NCBI GenBank assembly: GCA_013297995.1
Contig: JAAFJB010000024.1
Location: 1 to 39,738 of the forward strand
DNA: 39,738 nt
DNA from: Chitinophagales bacterium
GTDB taxonomy: Bacteria > Bacteroidota > Bacteroidia > Chitinophagales > Chitinophagaceae
Direction: 5' to 3'
Shown here one piece after another: positions 26,273 through 34,998 of this stretch (position 1 is the stretch's first letter; every line of letters begins with the position of its first letter). Below the pieces are notes generated by a model that saw nothing but the letters and a program-made list of their open reading frames with translations, was not told where the DNA came from and made no database searches. The translations under genes and the position numbers were made by a program.

Positions 26273-26995
26273 TTATTTCGCCAATTGGCGTTTGTACAAT
26301 TGTATGGTATTCTCAAATCCCAAATAAATAGCGTCGCAGATAAGTGCGTGACCAATACTTACCTCCGCTAAATGAGGAACTTCTTGCTTAAAATAAGCTA
26401 GGTTTTGCAGGTCTAAATCGTGCCCCGCATTAATACCCATTCCCAATGAAGCCGCTTTTAAAGCCGCTGCTGTATAGGGGGCCACGGCAGAATGGCGTTC
26501 CCCAGCAGCATAACGAGTAGCATATTGCTCGGTATACAATTCAATTCTATCGGTGCCAGTAGCTGCGGCAGCTTCTACCATCTCCAAAATAGGATCCACA
26601 AAAATAGATACCCTGATACCCGCTTTTTTAAAAATAGCAATAATTCCCATTAGGTAATCTTTGTGTTCGATGGGATTCCATCCATGGTTGCTCGTAAGCT
26701 GTCCCAATGCATCGGGCACCAGCGTTACTTGGGCAGGCTGGTTGGCCAATACCAGTTCTACAAATTTATCTTCCGTAGGATTGCCCTCAATATTAAGCTC
26801 AGTATGCAATGCTTTTTTCAATTCAAAAACATCTGCATATCGAATATGACGCTCATCGGGACGAGGGTGAACCGTAATACCATCAGCACCAAATTGTTCC
26901 GCATCTAAAGCAGCTTTTACCAAGTTGGGGTTATTGCCGCCCCTGCTATTTCTTAGGGTAGCTAGTTTGTTAATATTGACGCTTAATTTTGTCAT
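26273..26995 (-). CDS. pdxJ: Pyridoxine 5'-phosphate synthase
   Basis: Forms pyridoxine 5'-phosphate from 1-deoxy-D-xylulose 5-phosphate and 3-amino-2-oxopropyl phosphate in vitamin B6 synthesis. Characteristic stretches are [16 protein letters not shown] at the start, [20 protein letters not shown], and [10 protein letters not shown] with [12 protein letters not shown]. Length 240 is normal. The pair with purE forms a two-gene minus-strand unit. The element TAACTTTG ends four bases before the ATG. Confidence 0.97.
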   Translation of the reverse strand: MTKLSVNINKLATLRNSRGGNNPNLVKAALDAEQFGADGITVHPRPDERHIRYADVFELKKALHTELNIEGNPTEDKFVELVLANQPAQVTLVPDALGQLTSNHGWNPIEHKDYLMGIIAIFKKAGIRVSIFVDPILEMVEAAAATGTDRIELYTEQYATRYAAGERHSAVAPYTAAALKAASLGMGINAGHDLDLQNLAYFKQEVPHLAEVSIGHALICDAIYLGFENTIQLYKRQLAK

Positions 26996-26999
26996 GCCC

Positions 27000-27007
27000 C
27001 AAAGTTA
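27000..27007 (-). promoter_or_regulatory. Bacteroidota -7 element directly before pdxJ
   Basis: On the minus strand TAACTTTG matches TAnnTTTG, and four bases separate it from the pdxJ ATG at 26995. The divergent ubiD-like gene has its own element about 62 bases away. Confidence 0.6.
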
Positions 27008-27069
27008 ATGTTCAGAATCCGTTTGGGTTTATTTTGGTAAAACATATTCGTAGATCAACTTTTGCTATT

Positions 27070-27077
27070 TAGCTTTG
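27070..27077 (+). promoter_or_regulatory. Bacteroidota -7 element before the UbiD-like gene
   Basis: TAGCTTTG matches TAnnTTTG and lies seven bases before the ATG at 27085 (ten before the next in-frame ATG). The expected leader is zero to five bases. Confidence 0.55.
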
Positions 27078-27084
27078 TTTGAAT

Positions 27085-28926
27085 ATGATGAATTACCCAT
27101 CACTAGAAGCCTGCCTGCTCGATTTAGAAAAACATGGTCAGCTCATAAGAATAAAGGAAGAAGTAGATCCCTACCTTGAAATGGCTGCCATACATTTGCG
27201 GGTTTATGAAGCCAAGGGTCCTGCACTCTTATTTGAAAATGTAAAGGGATCTCGTTTTAGAGCGGCGTCTAATATTTTTGGCACGCTAGAGAGAAGCCAA
27301 TTTATTTTTAGAAATACCCTTGCTCAAGTGCAGCAACTGATTGAATTGAAGAATGACCCCGTAAAAGCCATTCAATCACCCATCAAAAATTTTGCCGCTG
27401 GCTTGGCAGCACTCAAAGCCCTTCCACTAAAAAATCCTTTTTCCAAACCCGTTTTATACGAAGAAATCAATATCACAGACCTCCCACTGATTCAACATTG
27501 GCCCATGGATGGGGGCGCATTTGTAACCCTGCCGCAGGTATATACCGAAGACATAGATCAGCCGGGTATTATGAAAGCCAATCTTGGTATGTATCGAATT
27601 CAGTTAACGGGCAACGATTATATTCCCAATAAAGAAATAGGATTGCACTATCAACTGCACCGTGGTATTGGCGTACACCAAACCAAGGCCAATGCAAAGG
27701 GGCTGCCACTTAAAGTGAGTTGTTTTGTGGGTGGGCCACCTTCACATAGCCTTTCTGCGGTTATGCCACTGCCTGAAGGTATTAGTGAGATGACTTTTGC
27801 TGGGGTACTTGGCGGTAGAAGATTTCGGTATTGTTATACAGATGGATATTGCATTAGTACCGATGCTGATTTTGTAATTACTGGCGAAGTATATCCGGGA
27901 GCCAATAAGCCCGAAGGGCCATTTGGCGATCACCTTGGTTACTATAGTTTGCAACATGAATTTCCGGTAATGAAAGTGCATAAAGTATATGCCAAAAAAA
28001 ATGCCATCTGGGCGTTTACGGTTGTAGGAAGACCACCTCAAGAAGATACCAGTTTTGGAGAGCTGATTCATGAAATTACAGGGGCAGCCATTCCTAATGA
28101 AGTGCCGGGACTAAAAGAAGTATATGCCGTAGATGCTGCTGGGGTGCATCCCTTATTGTTGGCGGTGGGTAGTGAACGCTATACACCTTATAGTAAAGCC
28201 ACACAACCCGCTGAATTACTTACTATTGCCAATCATGTGTTGGGAACAGGTCAATTGAGCCTCGCCAAATTTCTATTTATTGCAGCCGATGATACCAATC
28301 AGCTCAAAGCCCAAGATGTACAGCCATTTATGGAATATTTATTAGAGCGGATGGACTTCACAAGAGATATTCATTTTCATACCCATACCACCATTGATAC
28401 CCTCGATTATTCTGGCACAGGATTAAACAGCGGTAGTAAAGTGGTGCTGGCAGCTTATGGAGAAAAAATACGTGAACTTACCAACTCTGTTCCAGCGGTA
28501 CTCAACAGCCTACAAGGATTTGAAAATGCACAAATAGCTATGCCCGGGGTAGTATGTATGAGTACCCAAGCTTTTATCAGCTACCATAAAGTGCGGGAAG
28601 AAATAAAACTACTGAACTATCAACTGCACAATTCACTCGAATCGCTAAAAGGAGTGGCTATTATAGTGCTTTGCGACGATCCGCAGTTTACGGCCGCCAA
28701 CCTAAGAAATTATCTTTGGGTGAGTTTTACCCGTTGTAATCCATCCCACGATATACACGGAATTAGGGAATCTGTTGAACACAAACACTGGGGATGCCTG
28801 GGACCACTGGTAATTGATGCAAGAATTAAACCACACCATGCACCCCCTGTTGAAAAAGATCCGGAAGTAGAAAAAAGAATTGAGCGACTCTTTCTTCCTG
28901 GCGGAAGTCTGCATAAAATTGCATAA
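27085..28926 (+). CDS. UbiD-family decarboxylase
   Basis: A 613-residue prenylated-FMN decarboxylase. The motif EGPFGDHLGYYS begins with E277 and matches the active-site signature of UbiD enzymes. IEDL- and NMGMYR-like blocks appear as ANLGMYRIQ and HYQLHRGIG. In Bacteroidota a protein of this length is usually the menaquinone-linked decarboxylase of the futalosine or related route, or acts on another aromatic acid; the substrate is not set by sequence. Two adjacent ATGs (27085 and 27088) can start it. Its divergent partner is pdxJ. Confidence 0.9.
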   Translation: MMNYPSLEACLLDLEKHGQLIRIKEEVDPYLEMAAIHLRVYEAKGPALLFENVKGSRFRAASNIFGTLERSQFIFRNTLAQVQQLIELKNDPVKAIQSPIKNFAAGLAALKALPLKNPFSKPVLYEEINITDLPLIQHWPMDGGAFVTLPQVYTEDIDQPGIMKANLGMYRIQLTGNDYIPNKEIGLHYQLHRGIGVHQTKANAKGLPLKVSCFVGGPPSHSLSAVMPLPEGISEMTFAGVLGGRRFRYCYTDGYCISTDADFVITGEVYPGANKPEGPFGDHLGYYSLQHEFPVMKVHKVYAKKNAIWAFTVVGRPPQEDTSFGELIHEITGAAIPNEVPGLKEVYAVDAAGVHPLLLAVGSERYTPYSKATQPAELLTIANHVLGTGQLSLAKFLFIAADDTNQLKAQDVQPFMEYLLERMDFTRDIHFHTHTTIDTLDYSGTGLNSGSKVVLAAYGEKIRELTNSVPAVLNSLQGFENAQIAMPGVVCMSTQAFISYHKVREEIKLLNYQLHNSLESLKGVAIIVLCDDPQFTAANLRNYLWVSFTRCNPSHDIHGIRESVEHKHWGCLGPLVIDARIKPHHAPPVEKDPEVEKRIERLFLPGGSLHKIA

Positions 28927-28977
28927 AGCAGCATAAATACGCAAAAAAAATGCTATATTTCCATCCAATTTAAACGC

Positions 28978-30177
28978 ATGAATCAATATATACAGAAGCT
29001 GGCTCAGATGGGCAGCAACAAAAAGCGATTAATTATAGGATTAATGAGCGGTACTTCATTAGACGGATTGGATATTGCACTTTGTTCCATTGAAGGCAGT
29101 GGCATGGGAACTTCCGTTCAATTGCTGCAATTTAAAACGGTCGACTATAACAGCAAATTCAAGGAGTTAATCAGAGCTGTTTTTGCAAAGCATGAAGTTG
29201 ACCTAGAGCAAGTATGTCTCTTGAACGCCTGGGTGGCTGATAGGCACGCCGAAATGATTAACGAGGCGTTGAAAGAATGGGGTGTGAAATCTGAAACCGT
29301 TGATTTGATTGCCTCGCATGGACAAACCATTTACCACGCACCCAAAATATTACACGGTAAAGCTGCTTATGGCAATGCCACTTTGCAAATAGGAGATGGC
29401 GATCATATAGCCGTGAAAACTGGAATTATTACGGTAAGCGATTTTAGACAGAAGCATATTGCAGCAGGAGGTGAGGGCGCACCATTGGCAGTTTATGGCG
29501 ACTATTTTATTTTTAGTAAACAGGGAGAAAATAGGATGATGCTGAATATAGGGGGTATTGCCAATTTTACTTTTCTACCCGGCAATCTCAATGCTTCCAA
29601 TATTTTCAGCACCGACACTGGACCCGGTAATACCTTAATGGATGCTTATATGCAGGCCCATTTTAATAAATCATTCGATGAAAACGCAGCAATTGCAAGT
29701 AAAGGTACCGTAAACATTGCGCTTTTAGTGGAGCTAAAAAAAGATGTTTTTTTTCAAAAATCCTTTCCCAAAACAACGGGGCCTGAACTATTCAACCTGA
29801 CTTATCTACAGAAAGCAATTACAAATGCGGGTGTGGAAGGTATCAGTCACTTTAATACCATGGCTACCCTCAATCGCTTCAGTGCCGATACCATTGCCGA
29901 TGCCCTTTTGAAAAGCATGAACGGCAGTAACGATTTTGTTATTTATAGCAGCGGAGGCGGGATGCACAACCCTTTATTGATGAATAGAATTAAAGAATTG
30001 ATGCCCGCTTGCAGCTTTTACACAACGGGAGATATTGATATATTGCCTGATGCCAAAGAAGCCGTTTTATTTGCCGTATTGGCCAATGAGCATATAGCAG
30101 GGGGTAACACAGTTTTAGGAACTGGAGCCGCAGGAATTCCATCCGTCACCATGGGAAAGATTAGCTTTCCTGCATAG
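28978..30177 (+). CDS. anmK: Anhydro-N-acetylmuramic acid kinase
   Basis: Phosphorylates and opens 1,6-anhydro-MurNAc from recycled cell wall to give MurNAc-6-phosphate. The ATP-binding signature GLMSGTSLDGLDIAL sits at residues 21-35. Other blocks are IASHGQTIYHAP, NIGGIANFTFLP, DTGPGNTLMDA, and YSSGGGMHNPLLM. Length 399 is slightly longer than the 370 to 385 residue norm because of an N-terminal stretch. It ends near a shared terminator-like hairpin. Confidence 0.95.
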   Translation: MNQYIQKLAQMGSNKKRLIIGLMSGTSLDGLDIALCSIEGSGMGTSVQLLQFKTVDYNSKFKELIRAVFAKHEVDLEQVCLLNAWVADRHAEMINEALKEWGVKSETVDLIASHGQTIYHAPKILHGKAAYGNATLQIGDGDHIAVKTGIITVSDFRQKHIAAGGEGAPLAVYGDYFIFSKQGENRMMLNIGGIANFTFLPGNLNASNIFSTDTGPGNTLMDAYMQAHFNKSFDENAAIASKGTVNIALLVELKKDVFFQKSFPKTTGPELFNLTYLQKAITNAGVEGISHFNTMATLNRFSADTIADALLKSMNGSNDFVIYSSGGGMHNPLLMNRIKELMPACSFYTTGDIDILPDAKEAVLFAVLANEHIAGGNTVLGTGAAGIPSVTMGKISFPA

Positions 30178-30190
30178 TAGGGTAAAGAAA

Positions 30191-30217
30191 TGCCCACTCG
30201 TTTTAAGTTAGTGGGCA
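30191..30217. terminator. Terminator-like hairpin between convergent anmK and a secreted-protein gene
   Basis: TGCCCACT at 30191-30198 pairs with AGTGGGCA at 30210-30217, giving an 8-bp stem with an 11-base loop. On the minus strand it is followed by TTTCTTT, so it best terminates the minus-strand gene ending at 30236. On the plus strand the tail is less T-rich. Confidence 0.55.
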
Positions 30218-30235
30218 GTGTAGATTTTATTGCCC

Positions 30236-30685
30236 TTAGTTCTTAGTCTTTGAATAGATGCGGGTATTGCCATACTCATTAATTTCTAGAATAAGTTGGT
30301 GAGTAAGCCCTTTCATTGATACATAATATTTAACCTCTTCCTCTGCATTGGTAAACTTAATACATTCGGTTAATGTATACTCAGGAAAGGTATACTTGCT
30401 GGTAATGGTTGAAACGGCTCTTGAGGGTAATTTGTCAAAATCTTGACGACTTGTGCTGCCAACTAAATCCCCAATTTCATTGTAAAATAGGGTTATTTCT
30501 TGCTGATTTACCACAACTGTAGCTTTTTTAAAGTTGGTAGCCGACTTCCAGTTTACCAGTTTGGCAGACTCATAAGCATTGTCTACACCTGAATTTGAAC
30601 CATAGTTTAGGTCTTTTGAATAGTTGGGCTCTGCAAAGCTACTGCTGCTAATTAAAATGGCGATGGCGAAAATGAACTTTTTCAT
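30236..30685 (-). CDS. Secreted PepSY-like protein
   Basis: A 149-residue exported protein with signal peptide MKKFIFAIAILISSSSFAEP. The mature part contains WKSATNFKKATVVVNQQEITLFYNEIGDLVGSTSR, then LPSRAVSTITSKY, then YYVSMKG and IYSK, the repeating strand pattern of the PepSY-like (BLIP-like fold) proteins common in Chitinophagaceae. Its role is unknown. It stands alone, with nearly 500 bases of spacer before rpmB. Confidence 0.75.
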   Translation of the reverse strand: MKKFIFAIAILISSSSFAEPNYSKDLNYGSNSGVDNAYESAKLVNWKSATNFKKATVVVNQQEITLFYNEIGDLVGSTSRQDFDKLPSRAVSTITSKYTFPEYTLTECIKFTNAEEEVKYYVSMKGLTHQLILEINEYGNTRIYSKTKN

Positions 30686-31159
30686 ACTTGTATTTTTTAA
30701 TGGTGTTGTTTTGTTGAGGGGTTAAAATTATCAACGATACTAAATCAGACGCAGCAGTATTTGATAAGTTACAACAGAAGGGGGTATGAATAGATGAGTG
30801 GTAAGGGTGGTGTGCAGGATATTTTTTATCAATGCCCCGAAAGTTAATACAGCATTTGTTTTCAACAGATTTGTGAAAGAAATTATAAGGTAGGTTTTAC
30901 TGTGATGAAAATTGTTAATGTTATTTTCACAGTTGATAAGCGGGGGTGAATATTGGGATTTGGCAGTTGATCTTTAAGAGTTTGAATGTAGCGTTTAGCT
31001 TTGCCAATCTAAGAGCCAGCCCTTGCTTTACCCTATATTTTAAAACTGATCTAAAACTTTTATAAAAGAAAATTGCAAATATTTATATTTATTACTTGTT
31101 ATTTTATTTCATTTACTTACCTTTGCCGTCCGAAAAAATCGGAAAAAAATATTTCAGTC
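30686..31159. other. 474-base intergenic region before rpmB
   Basis: No credible gene is visible. It contains two TAnnTTTG elements (30996-31003 and 31128-31135) and an imperfect inverted repeat around 30900-30935 made of TGAAAAT and ATTTTCA arms. It could hold an untranslated ribosomal-protein leader or a small RNA, but I see no named riboswitch. Confidence 0.5.
31128..31135 (+). promoter_or_regulatory. Bacteroidota -7 element for the rpmB-rpmG operon
   Basis: TACCTTTG matches TAnnTTTG and is 24 bases upstream of the rpmB ATG. A second match (TAGCTTTG) lies at 30996-31003. Confidence 0.5.
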
Positions 31160-31396
31160 ATGGCAAGAGTATGTCAAATAACCGGTAAAAAGCCCATCGT
31201 TGGAAACAGTGTTTCTCACTCAAACATTAAAACCAAGCGTAGATTCTTACCTAATTTGCAAACCAAGCGCTTTTTCTTTGCAGAAGAAGATCGTTGGATT
31301 TCAATGAAAGTATCTACAGACGCTTTAAGAACCATTAATAAAAACGGGTTAAATACGGTAATTAAAGAATTAAGAGCCAAAGGCAACAAGATCTAA
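31160..31396 (+). CDS. rpmB: 50S ribosomal protein L28 (bL28)
   Basis: A 78-residue large-subunit protein. [22 protein letters not shown] with [12 protein letters not shown] is the standard L28 pattern. The open frame can be pushed upstream to 31073, but that extension is AT-rich, contains the promoter, and has no family match, so ATG 31160 is the start. It leads rpmG and a DUF4295 gene (gaps 27 and 2 bases) in the usual Bacteroidota order. Confidence 0.97.
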   Translation: MARVCQITGKKPIVGNSVSHSNIKTKRRFLPNLQTKRFFFAEEDRWISMKVSTDALRTINKNGLNTVIKELRAKGNKI

Positions 31397-31423
31397 CTAA
31401 ACAACAAGAAAACTACCTATAAG

Positions 31424-31606
31424 ATGGCAAAGAAAGGTAACCGGGTACAAGTAATATTAGAATGCACCGAGCACAAGACCAGTGGTCAGCCCGGCACTAG
31501 TCGCTATATTACTACCAAGAATAAAAAAAATACGCCTGAGCGTATTGAGTTAAAGAAATTGAATCCAATTTTGAAAAAAGTAACCGTTCATAAAGAAATC
31601 AAATAA
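31424..31606 (+). CDS. rpmG: 50S ribosomal protein L33 (bL33)
   Basis: A 60-residue large-subunit protein, [18 protein letters not shown] and [21 protein letters not shown] being the family pattern. It has only one cysteine, so it is the zinc-free type. Second gene of the rpmB operon. Confidence 0.96.
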   Translation: MAKKGNRVQVILECTEHKTSGQPGTSRYITTKNKKNTPERIELKKLNPILKKVTVHKEIK

Positions 31607-31608
31607 TC

Positions 31609-31782
31609 ATGGCTAAAGTAGCTTCCAAAAACGCGAAAGTAAAAGACCAGAAAGCAGCCGCTGAAGCAAAAAACTGGACTAAAGTAATCAAAGCTGTACG
31701 CAGCCCCAAATCAGGTGCGTATACCTTTAAAGAAAATATTGTTCACAAAGACAATATCAAAACATTTATGTCTGAGAAATAG
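31609..31782 (+). CDS. DUF4295 small basic protein
   Basis: A 57-residue lysine-rich protein starting MAKVASKNAKVKDQKAA and ending IKTFMSEK, which fits the Bacteroidota-specific DUF4295 family always found after L28 and L33. Its start lies two bases after the rpmG stop. It is probably ribosome-associated, by location only. The role is unknown. Confidence 0.85.
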   Translation: MAKVASKNAKVKDQKAAAEAKNWTKVIKAVRSPKSGAYTFKENIVHKDNIKTFMSEK

Positions 31783-31803
31783 TCTCTAACAATAAATCAT
31801 TCT

Positions 31804-31840
31804 AAAGCTTCCTTCCCAACAGTAGGAGGCTTTTGTTTTT
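31804..31840 (+). terminator. Intrinsic terminator after the rpmB operon
   Basis: AAGCTTCCT at 31805-31813 pairs with AGGAGGCTT at 31824-31832 (nine pairs, one G-U), followed by TTGTTTTT. It would end the ribosomal-protein transcript before ftsY, or attenuate readthrough into it. Confidence 0.7.
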
Positions 31841-31862
31841 CAACCTGTTAATTCATTGAGCC

Positions 31863-32819
31863 ATGGGTTTCTTCAATAAATTGTTTGGTAAGAAAGAGCA
31901 GGAAACGCTCGATCAGGGTTTGCAAAAAACCAAGGAAGGCTTTCTATCTAAACTCACTAAAGCCATTGCAGGAAAAAATACCATTGATGAAGAAGTACTT
32001 GATAATTTAGAAGATGCGTTGATTAGTGCAGATGTGGGGGTAGATACTACCTTACAAATAATTGATCAGATTGAAGCAAGAATAAAAAAAGATAAATACC
32101 TAAATACAAGTGAGTTAAATAGCTTACTAAAAAATGAAATAGAATCAATTTTAGTCGATTCATCTACTACTTCCTCCGAAGGTTTTATAATTCCCACTGG
32201 TAAAAAACCCTTTATTATTTTAGTAGTAGGAGTGAATGGGGTGGGCAAAACCACTACCATAGGAAAATTAGCTGCGCAATTTAAAGCAGCTGGTAACCAA
32301 GTTATTTTGGGAGCAGGCGACACATTTCGTGCGGCTGCGGTTGATCAGCTTACGATCTGGAGTGAGCGAGTAGGTGTATCCATTGTAAAGCAGTCCATGG
32401 GTTCTGACCCAAGTGCAGTGGCTTATGATACTGTTGCCAGTGCGGTTGCTAAAAATGCCGATGTGGTAATTATTGATACGGCGGGTAGATTGCACAACAA
32501 AGTCCATTTAATGGATGAGCTTAATAAGATTAAGCGGGTGATAAAGAAAATAGTCCCCAATGCCCCACACGAAGTTTTACTGGTATTGGATGGTTCAACG
32601 GGACAAAATGCTATTGAGCAAGCTCGTCAGTTTACCGCTACCACCCCAGTTACTGCTTTGGCCATCACCAAGCTAGATGGCACCGCAAAAGGTGGGGTGG
32701 TATTGGCCATTGCTCATCAATTTAAAATACCAGTTAAATATATTGGAGTGGGAGAGAAAGTAGAAGACTTACTGCTTTTTAATAAAACAGCTTTTGTGGA
32801 AAGCCTTTTCAAACTATAA
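31863..32819 (+). CDS. ftsY: Signal recognition particle receptor FtsY
   Basis: The SRP receptor GTPase that docks ribosome-nascent chains at the membrane translocon. It has a short N-terminal region, the N domain (residues about 20-105), and the G domain with VGVNGVGKTTTIGKLA (122-137), DTFRAAAVDQL, DTAGR, and TKLDGTAKGG. Length 318, lacking the long acidic A domain, as is common outside enterobacteria. It lies 81 bases after the DUF4295 gene, past a terminator. Confidence 0.97.
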   Translation: MGFFNKLFGKKEQETLDQGLQKTKEGFLSKLTKAIAGKNTIDEEVLDNLEDALISADVGVDTTLQIIDQIEARIKKDKYLNTSELNSLLKNEIESILVDSSTTSSEGFIIPTGKKPFIILVVGVNGVGKTTTIGKLAAQFKAAGNQVILGAGDTFRAAAVDQLTIWSERVGVSIVKQSMGSDPSAVAYDTVASAVAKNADVVIIDTAGRLHNKVHLMDELNKIKRVIKKIVPNAPHEVLLVLDGSTGQNAIEQARQFTATTPVTALAITKLDGTAKGGVVLAIAHQFKIPVKYIGVGEKVEDLLLFNKTAFVESLFKL

Positions 32820-32830
32820 CTCAACCTAGT

Positions 32831-33310
32831 TTAGAAAGTATAACGGATGGCCAAACCACCCCAACCGCCTTCAAAATAATTATATCCTACTATATTAAAA
32901 GAAGGTTGCCAGTCAAAACTCAGGTTTAGTGGTGCTCCTTTTATTTTATAATCAACCCCCAAAACCCCATCTACTCCCAAAGCCAATCCATTCGCTCTAG
33001 TGGGAAAACGATTTTTCCAGCTATTGCTCCAAATACCAATATGACCACCTCCGCCAACATACCATTGTAGCCCTTCTACGCTTCCTAAAGGATAATGCAA
33101 TTCATACAGGCCAGTCAACCTAAAACCATCCGAAGAAATATATCCCAATCCCTCCAAAGCCCTTCCTTTGCTGGTGAAATGCTTTACAGAAACTGCCCCT
33201 GGATAGAGTTTAACACCCAGTGCTGTTTTATAAGCGCTGCTATTATTGGTTTGAGCAGATAAATGGGTTGCGGTAAATGCTAAAAAAGCGATTGCTACAA
33301 TTTGTTTCAT
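32831..33310 (-). CDS. Small secreted outer-membrane barrel-like protein
   Basis: A 159-residue protein with signal peptide MKQIVAIAFLAFTATHLSAQ. The mature sequence alternates short strands and turns (for example WYVGGGGHIGIWSN and GVDGVLGVDYKIKG) and ends in GGLAIRYTF with a terminal phenylalanine, typical of outer-membrane barrel proteins of this phylum. The exact family and function are unknown. It is convergent with ftsY across 11 bases. Confidence 0.75.
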   Translation of the reverse strand: MKQIVAIAFLAFTATHLSAQTNNSSAYKTALGVKLYPGAVSVKHFTSKGRALEGLGYISSDGFRLTGLYELHYPLGSVEGLQWYVGGGGHIGIWSNSWKNRFPTRANGLALGVDGVLGVDYKIKGAPLNLSFDWQPSFNIVGYNYFEGGWGGLAIRYTF

Positions 33311-33417
33311 GTGTTAATTTTTGTTGATAGGGTATTAAAATCGTGCCAAAATGAGTGTGGAATAGGATGGATAAAAAAAATATTCAAATACATGTAATGC
33401 AGCGAGCGTTTTATATT

Positions 33418-33425
33418 TAGGTTTG
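33418..33425 (+). promoter_or_regulatory. Bacteroidota -7 element directly before the prenyl synthase gene
   Basis: TAGGTTTG matches TAnnTTTG, and the gene's ATG starts after four bases, the same spacing as for clpS and pdxJ. Confidence 0.6.
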
Positions 33426-33429
33426 TAGT

Positions 33430-34395
33430 ATGCATTCATTTAAAGAACTGGTGAACCAATTCAACCAACAATTTTCTACGCCTCATTTTCCCGATGCTCC
33501 TACTTCATTGTACGACCCGTGTAATTATTTTTTGACCATTGGAGGTAAGCGCATTCGTCCCATCCTTTGTTTAATGGGGAATGAGTTATTCAATACTATT
33601 CACGCCGACGCCTATGAGGTTGCAGCAGCCATAGAGTTGTTTCATAATTTTACGCTTATGCACGATGATATTATGGATGATGCATCCCTCAGAAGGGGTA
33701 TGGAGACGGTGCATGTGAAATATAATTCAAGTACTGCATTGTTGGCGGGTGATGTAATGTTGATTAAAGCCTATGATTACCTCAATAAAATTAATATTCA
33801 GTACCTGCATAAAATTATAAAGCTGTTTAATAAAACGGCTACAGAAGTATGTGAGGGGCAGCAGATGGATATGGATTTTGAAAAACGGAATGATGTTTCG
33901 CTGGAAGAATATATTCAAATGATTACGCTAAAAACCTCTGTATTGTTAGCTGCTAGTTTAGAAATGGGCGCTGTATTGGGTGGTGCTAGTGAGGGGAATT
34001 GTAAGCATTTATACGAGTTTGGAAAGAATTTGGGAGTGGCGTTTCAGATTCAAGATGATTATTTAGACGCTTTTGGTGATCCAGAAAAATTTGGCAAAGA
34101 AGTAGGGGGAGATATTAAGCAGAATAAGAAAACATTCTTGCTGCTGCATGCGCTGGAAGTGGCAAGCCCAAATCAAAAGTCAGCTTTACTGGCGTTGATG
34201 GAGCAAAATCCTGCGGATAAAATTGAAAAAGTATTGGCCATTTACAAAGCTTGTGGAATAGATGCTTGGGCCAACCAGTTGAAAGAACAATACCTACAAA
34301 CTGCCTTAAAACATTTAGAAGATATAGCCGTGCTAGCCATTCGTAAATATCCTTTGAAGGAATTGGCTGATTTTTTAATACAGCGCGAAGTATAG
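33430..34395 (+). CDS. Polyprenyl diphosphate synthase (IspA/GGPP type)
   Basis: Adds isopentenyl diphosphate units to an allylic diphosphate. Seen: GGKRIRP, the first aspartate-rich motif DDIMD starting at D79, and the second, QDDYLDAFGD, starting at D209. The residue five before the first motif is phenylalanine (F74), which in related enzymes limits the chain to roughly farnesyl or geranylgeranyl diphosphate, so a GGPP-type product is more likely than the octaprenyl chain of quinones. Length 321. Confidence 0.92.
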   Translation: MHSFKELVNQFNQQFSTPHFPDAPTSLYDPCNYFLTIGGKRIRPILCLMGNELFNTIHADAYEVAAAIELFHNFTLMHDDIMDDASLRRGMETVHVKYNSSTALLAGDVMLIKAYDYLNKINIQYLHKIIKLFNKTATEVCEGQQMDMDFEKRNDVSLEEYIQMITLKTSVLLAASLEMGAVLGGASEGNCKHLYEFGKNLGVAFQIQDDYLDAFGDPEKFGKEVGGDIKQNKKTFLLLHALEVASPNQKSALLALMEQNPADKIEKVLAIYKACGIDAWANQLKEQYLQTALKHLEDIAVLAIRKYPLKELADFLIQREV

Positions 34396-34456
34396 TCAAC
34401 CTTAAAATAATATATATTTTCAAACTGTACTAAAAGGGAGCTTTCACTATTACTTC

Positions 34457-34651
34457 TCATTCATTCTTTTTTATAATAAACACTTTATAAACGGCAATAG
34501 CAAAGAATAGAAACCAAGTACAAGCAATAATTACCAGAATTACTTTTTTTGTCAAATTTTCTTTAGGTACATCTACCAATACGTTTATTGTGTAGAAAAA
34601 TAAAAGTAGTTGAGGCAGTCCAAATCCAGCAAATGATATTAGCTTTTTCAT
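34457..34651 (-). CDS. Small hypothetical membrane protein
   Basis: A 64-residue protein with two likely membrane segments: SFAGFGLPQLLLFFYTINVL near residues 6-25 and VILVIIACTWFLFFAIAVYK near 37-56. The tail is lysine-rich. No family is recognised. It lies between the prenyl synthase gene and the mobile-element scar, and its reality rests on the transmembrane pattern alone. Confidence 0.5.
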   Translation of the reverse strand: MKKLISFAGFGLPQLLLFFYTINVLVDVPKENLTKKVILVIIACTWFLFFAIAVYKVFIIKKNE

Positions 34652-34677
34652 AATTTTTTTAATGTTAAGAAATGAGG

Positions 34678-34998
34678 CTAAATACGGAACTGTGTACCTT
34701 GGGGCGATTTTACCCGATAGCCCACCGAGATAATCACGTCAAGGTTGTAATATTCAATTTCTCTTTCTACCTCACGGCTACCTTCCGTTTGAACTGTTCG
34801 GAATTTCCGAACAGTTGTCGAAGCCTCTAATTCGCCTTCTTCAAAAATATTTTTAATATGTTCGCTGATAGTAGCTTTCGATTTTTGAAAAAGCTCGCAC
34901 AGTTGGGCTTGTGTAAGCCAAACAGTTTCTTCTTCTAAGCGAACATCTATTTTTATGTCGCCCGATGGGTTTTGATATATGAGTATTTCGCTGTTCAT
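34678..34998 (-). pseudogene. RhuM-like virulence protein, 5' fragment
   Basis: A 106-residue open frame with a proper N-terminus (MNSEILIYQNPSGDIKIDVR), an HTH-like part (LTQAQLCELFQKSKATISEHIKNIFEEGEL), and EREIEYYNLDVIISVGYRVKS, all matching the beginning of RhuM-family proteins, which are usually about three times longer. It stops at a TAG right after GTQFRI, the point where the family continues with WAT, and the downstream DNA does not resume the family. So the 3' part was lost by a deletion, not only by a nonsense change. RhuM genes often sit inside type I restriction loci. Confidence 0.8.

Noticed and set aside
26257..26355. The longer purE reading frame starting at 26355
   Set aside because: The extra 33 residues overlap pdxJ and lack any PurE similarity.
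30686..31159. A known riboswitch in the rpmB upstream region
   Set aside because: I could not match any known riboswitch core, and rpmB is not a typical riboswitch target.
31073..31159. An extended N-terminus for L28 starting upstream of 31160
   Set aside because: The extension is AT-rich, contains the likely promoter, and does not match the L28 family, which begins MARVCQ.
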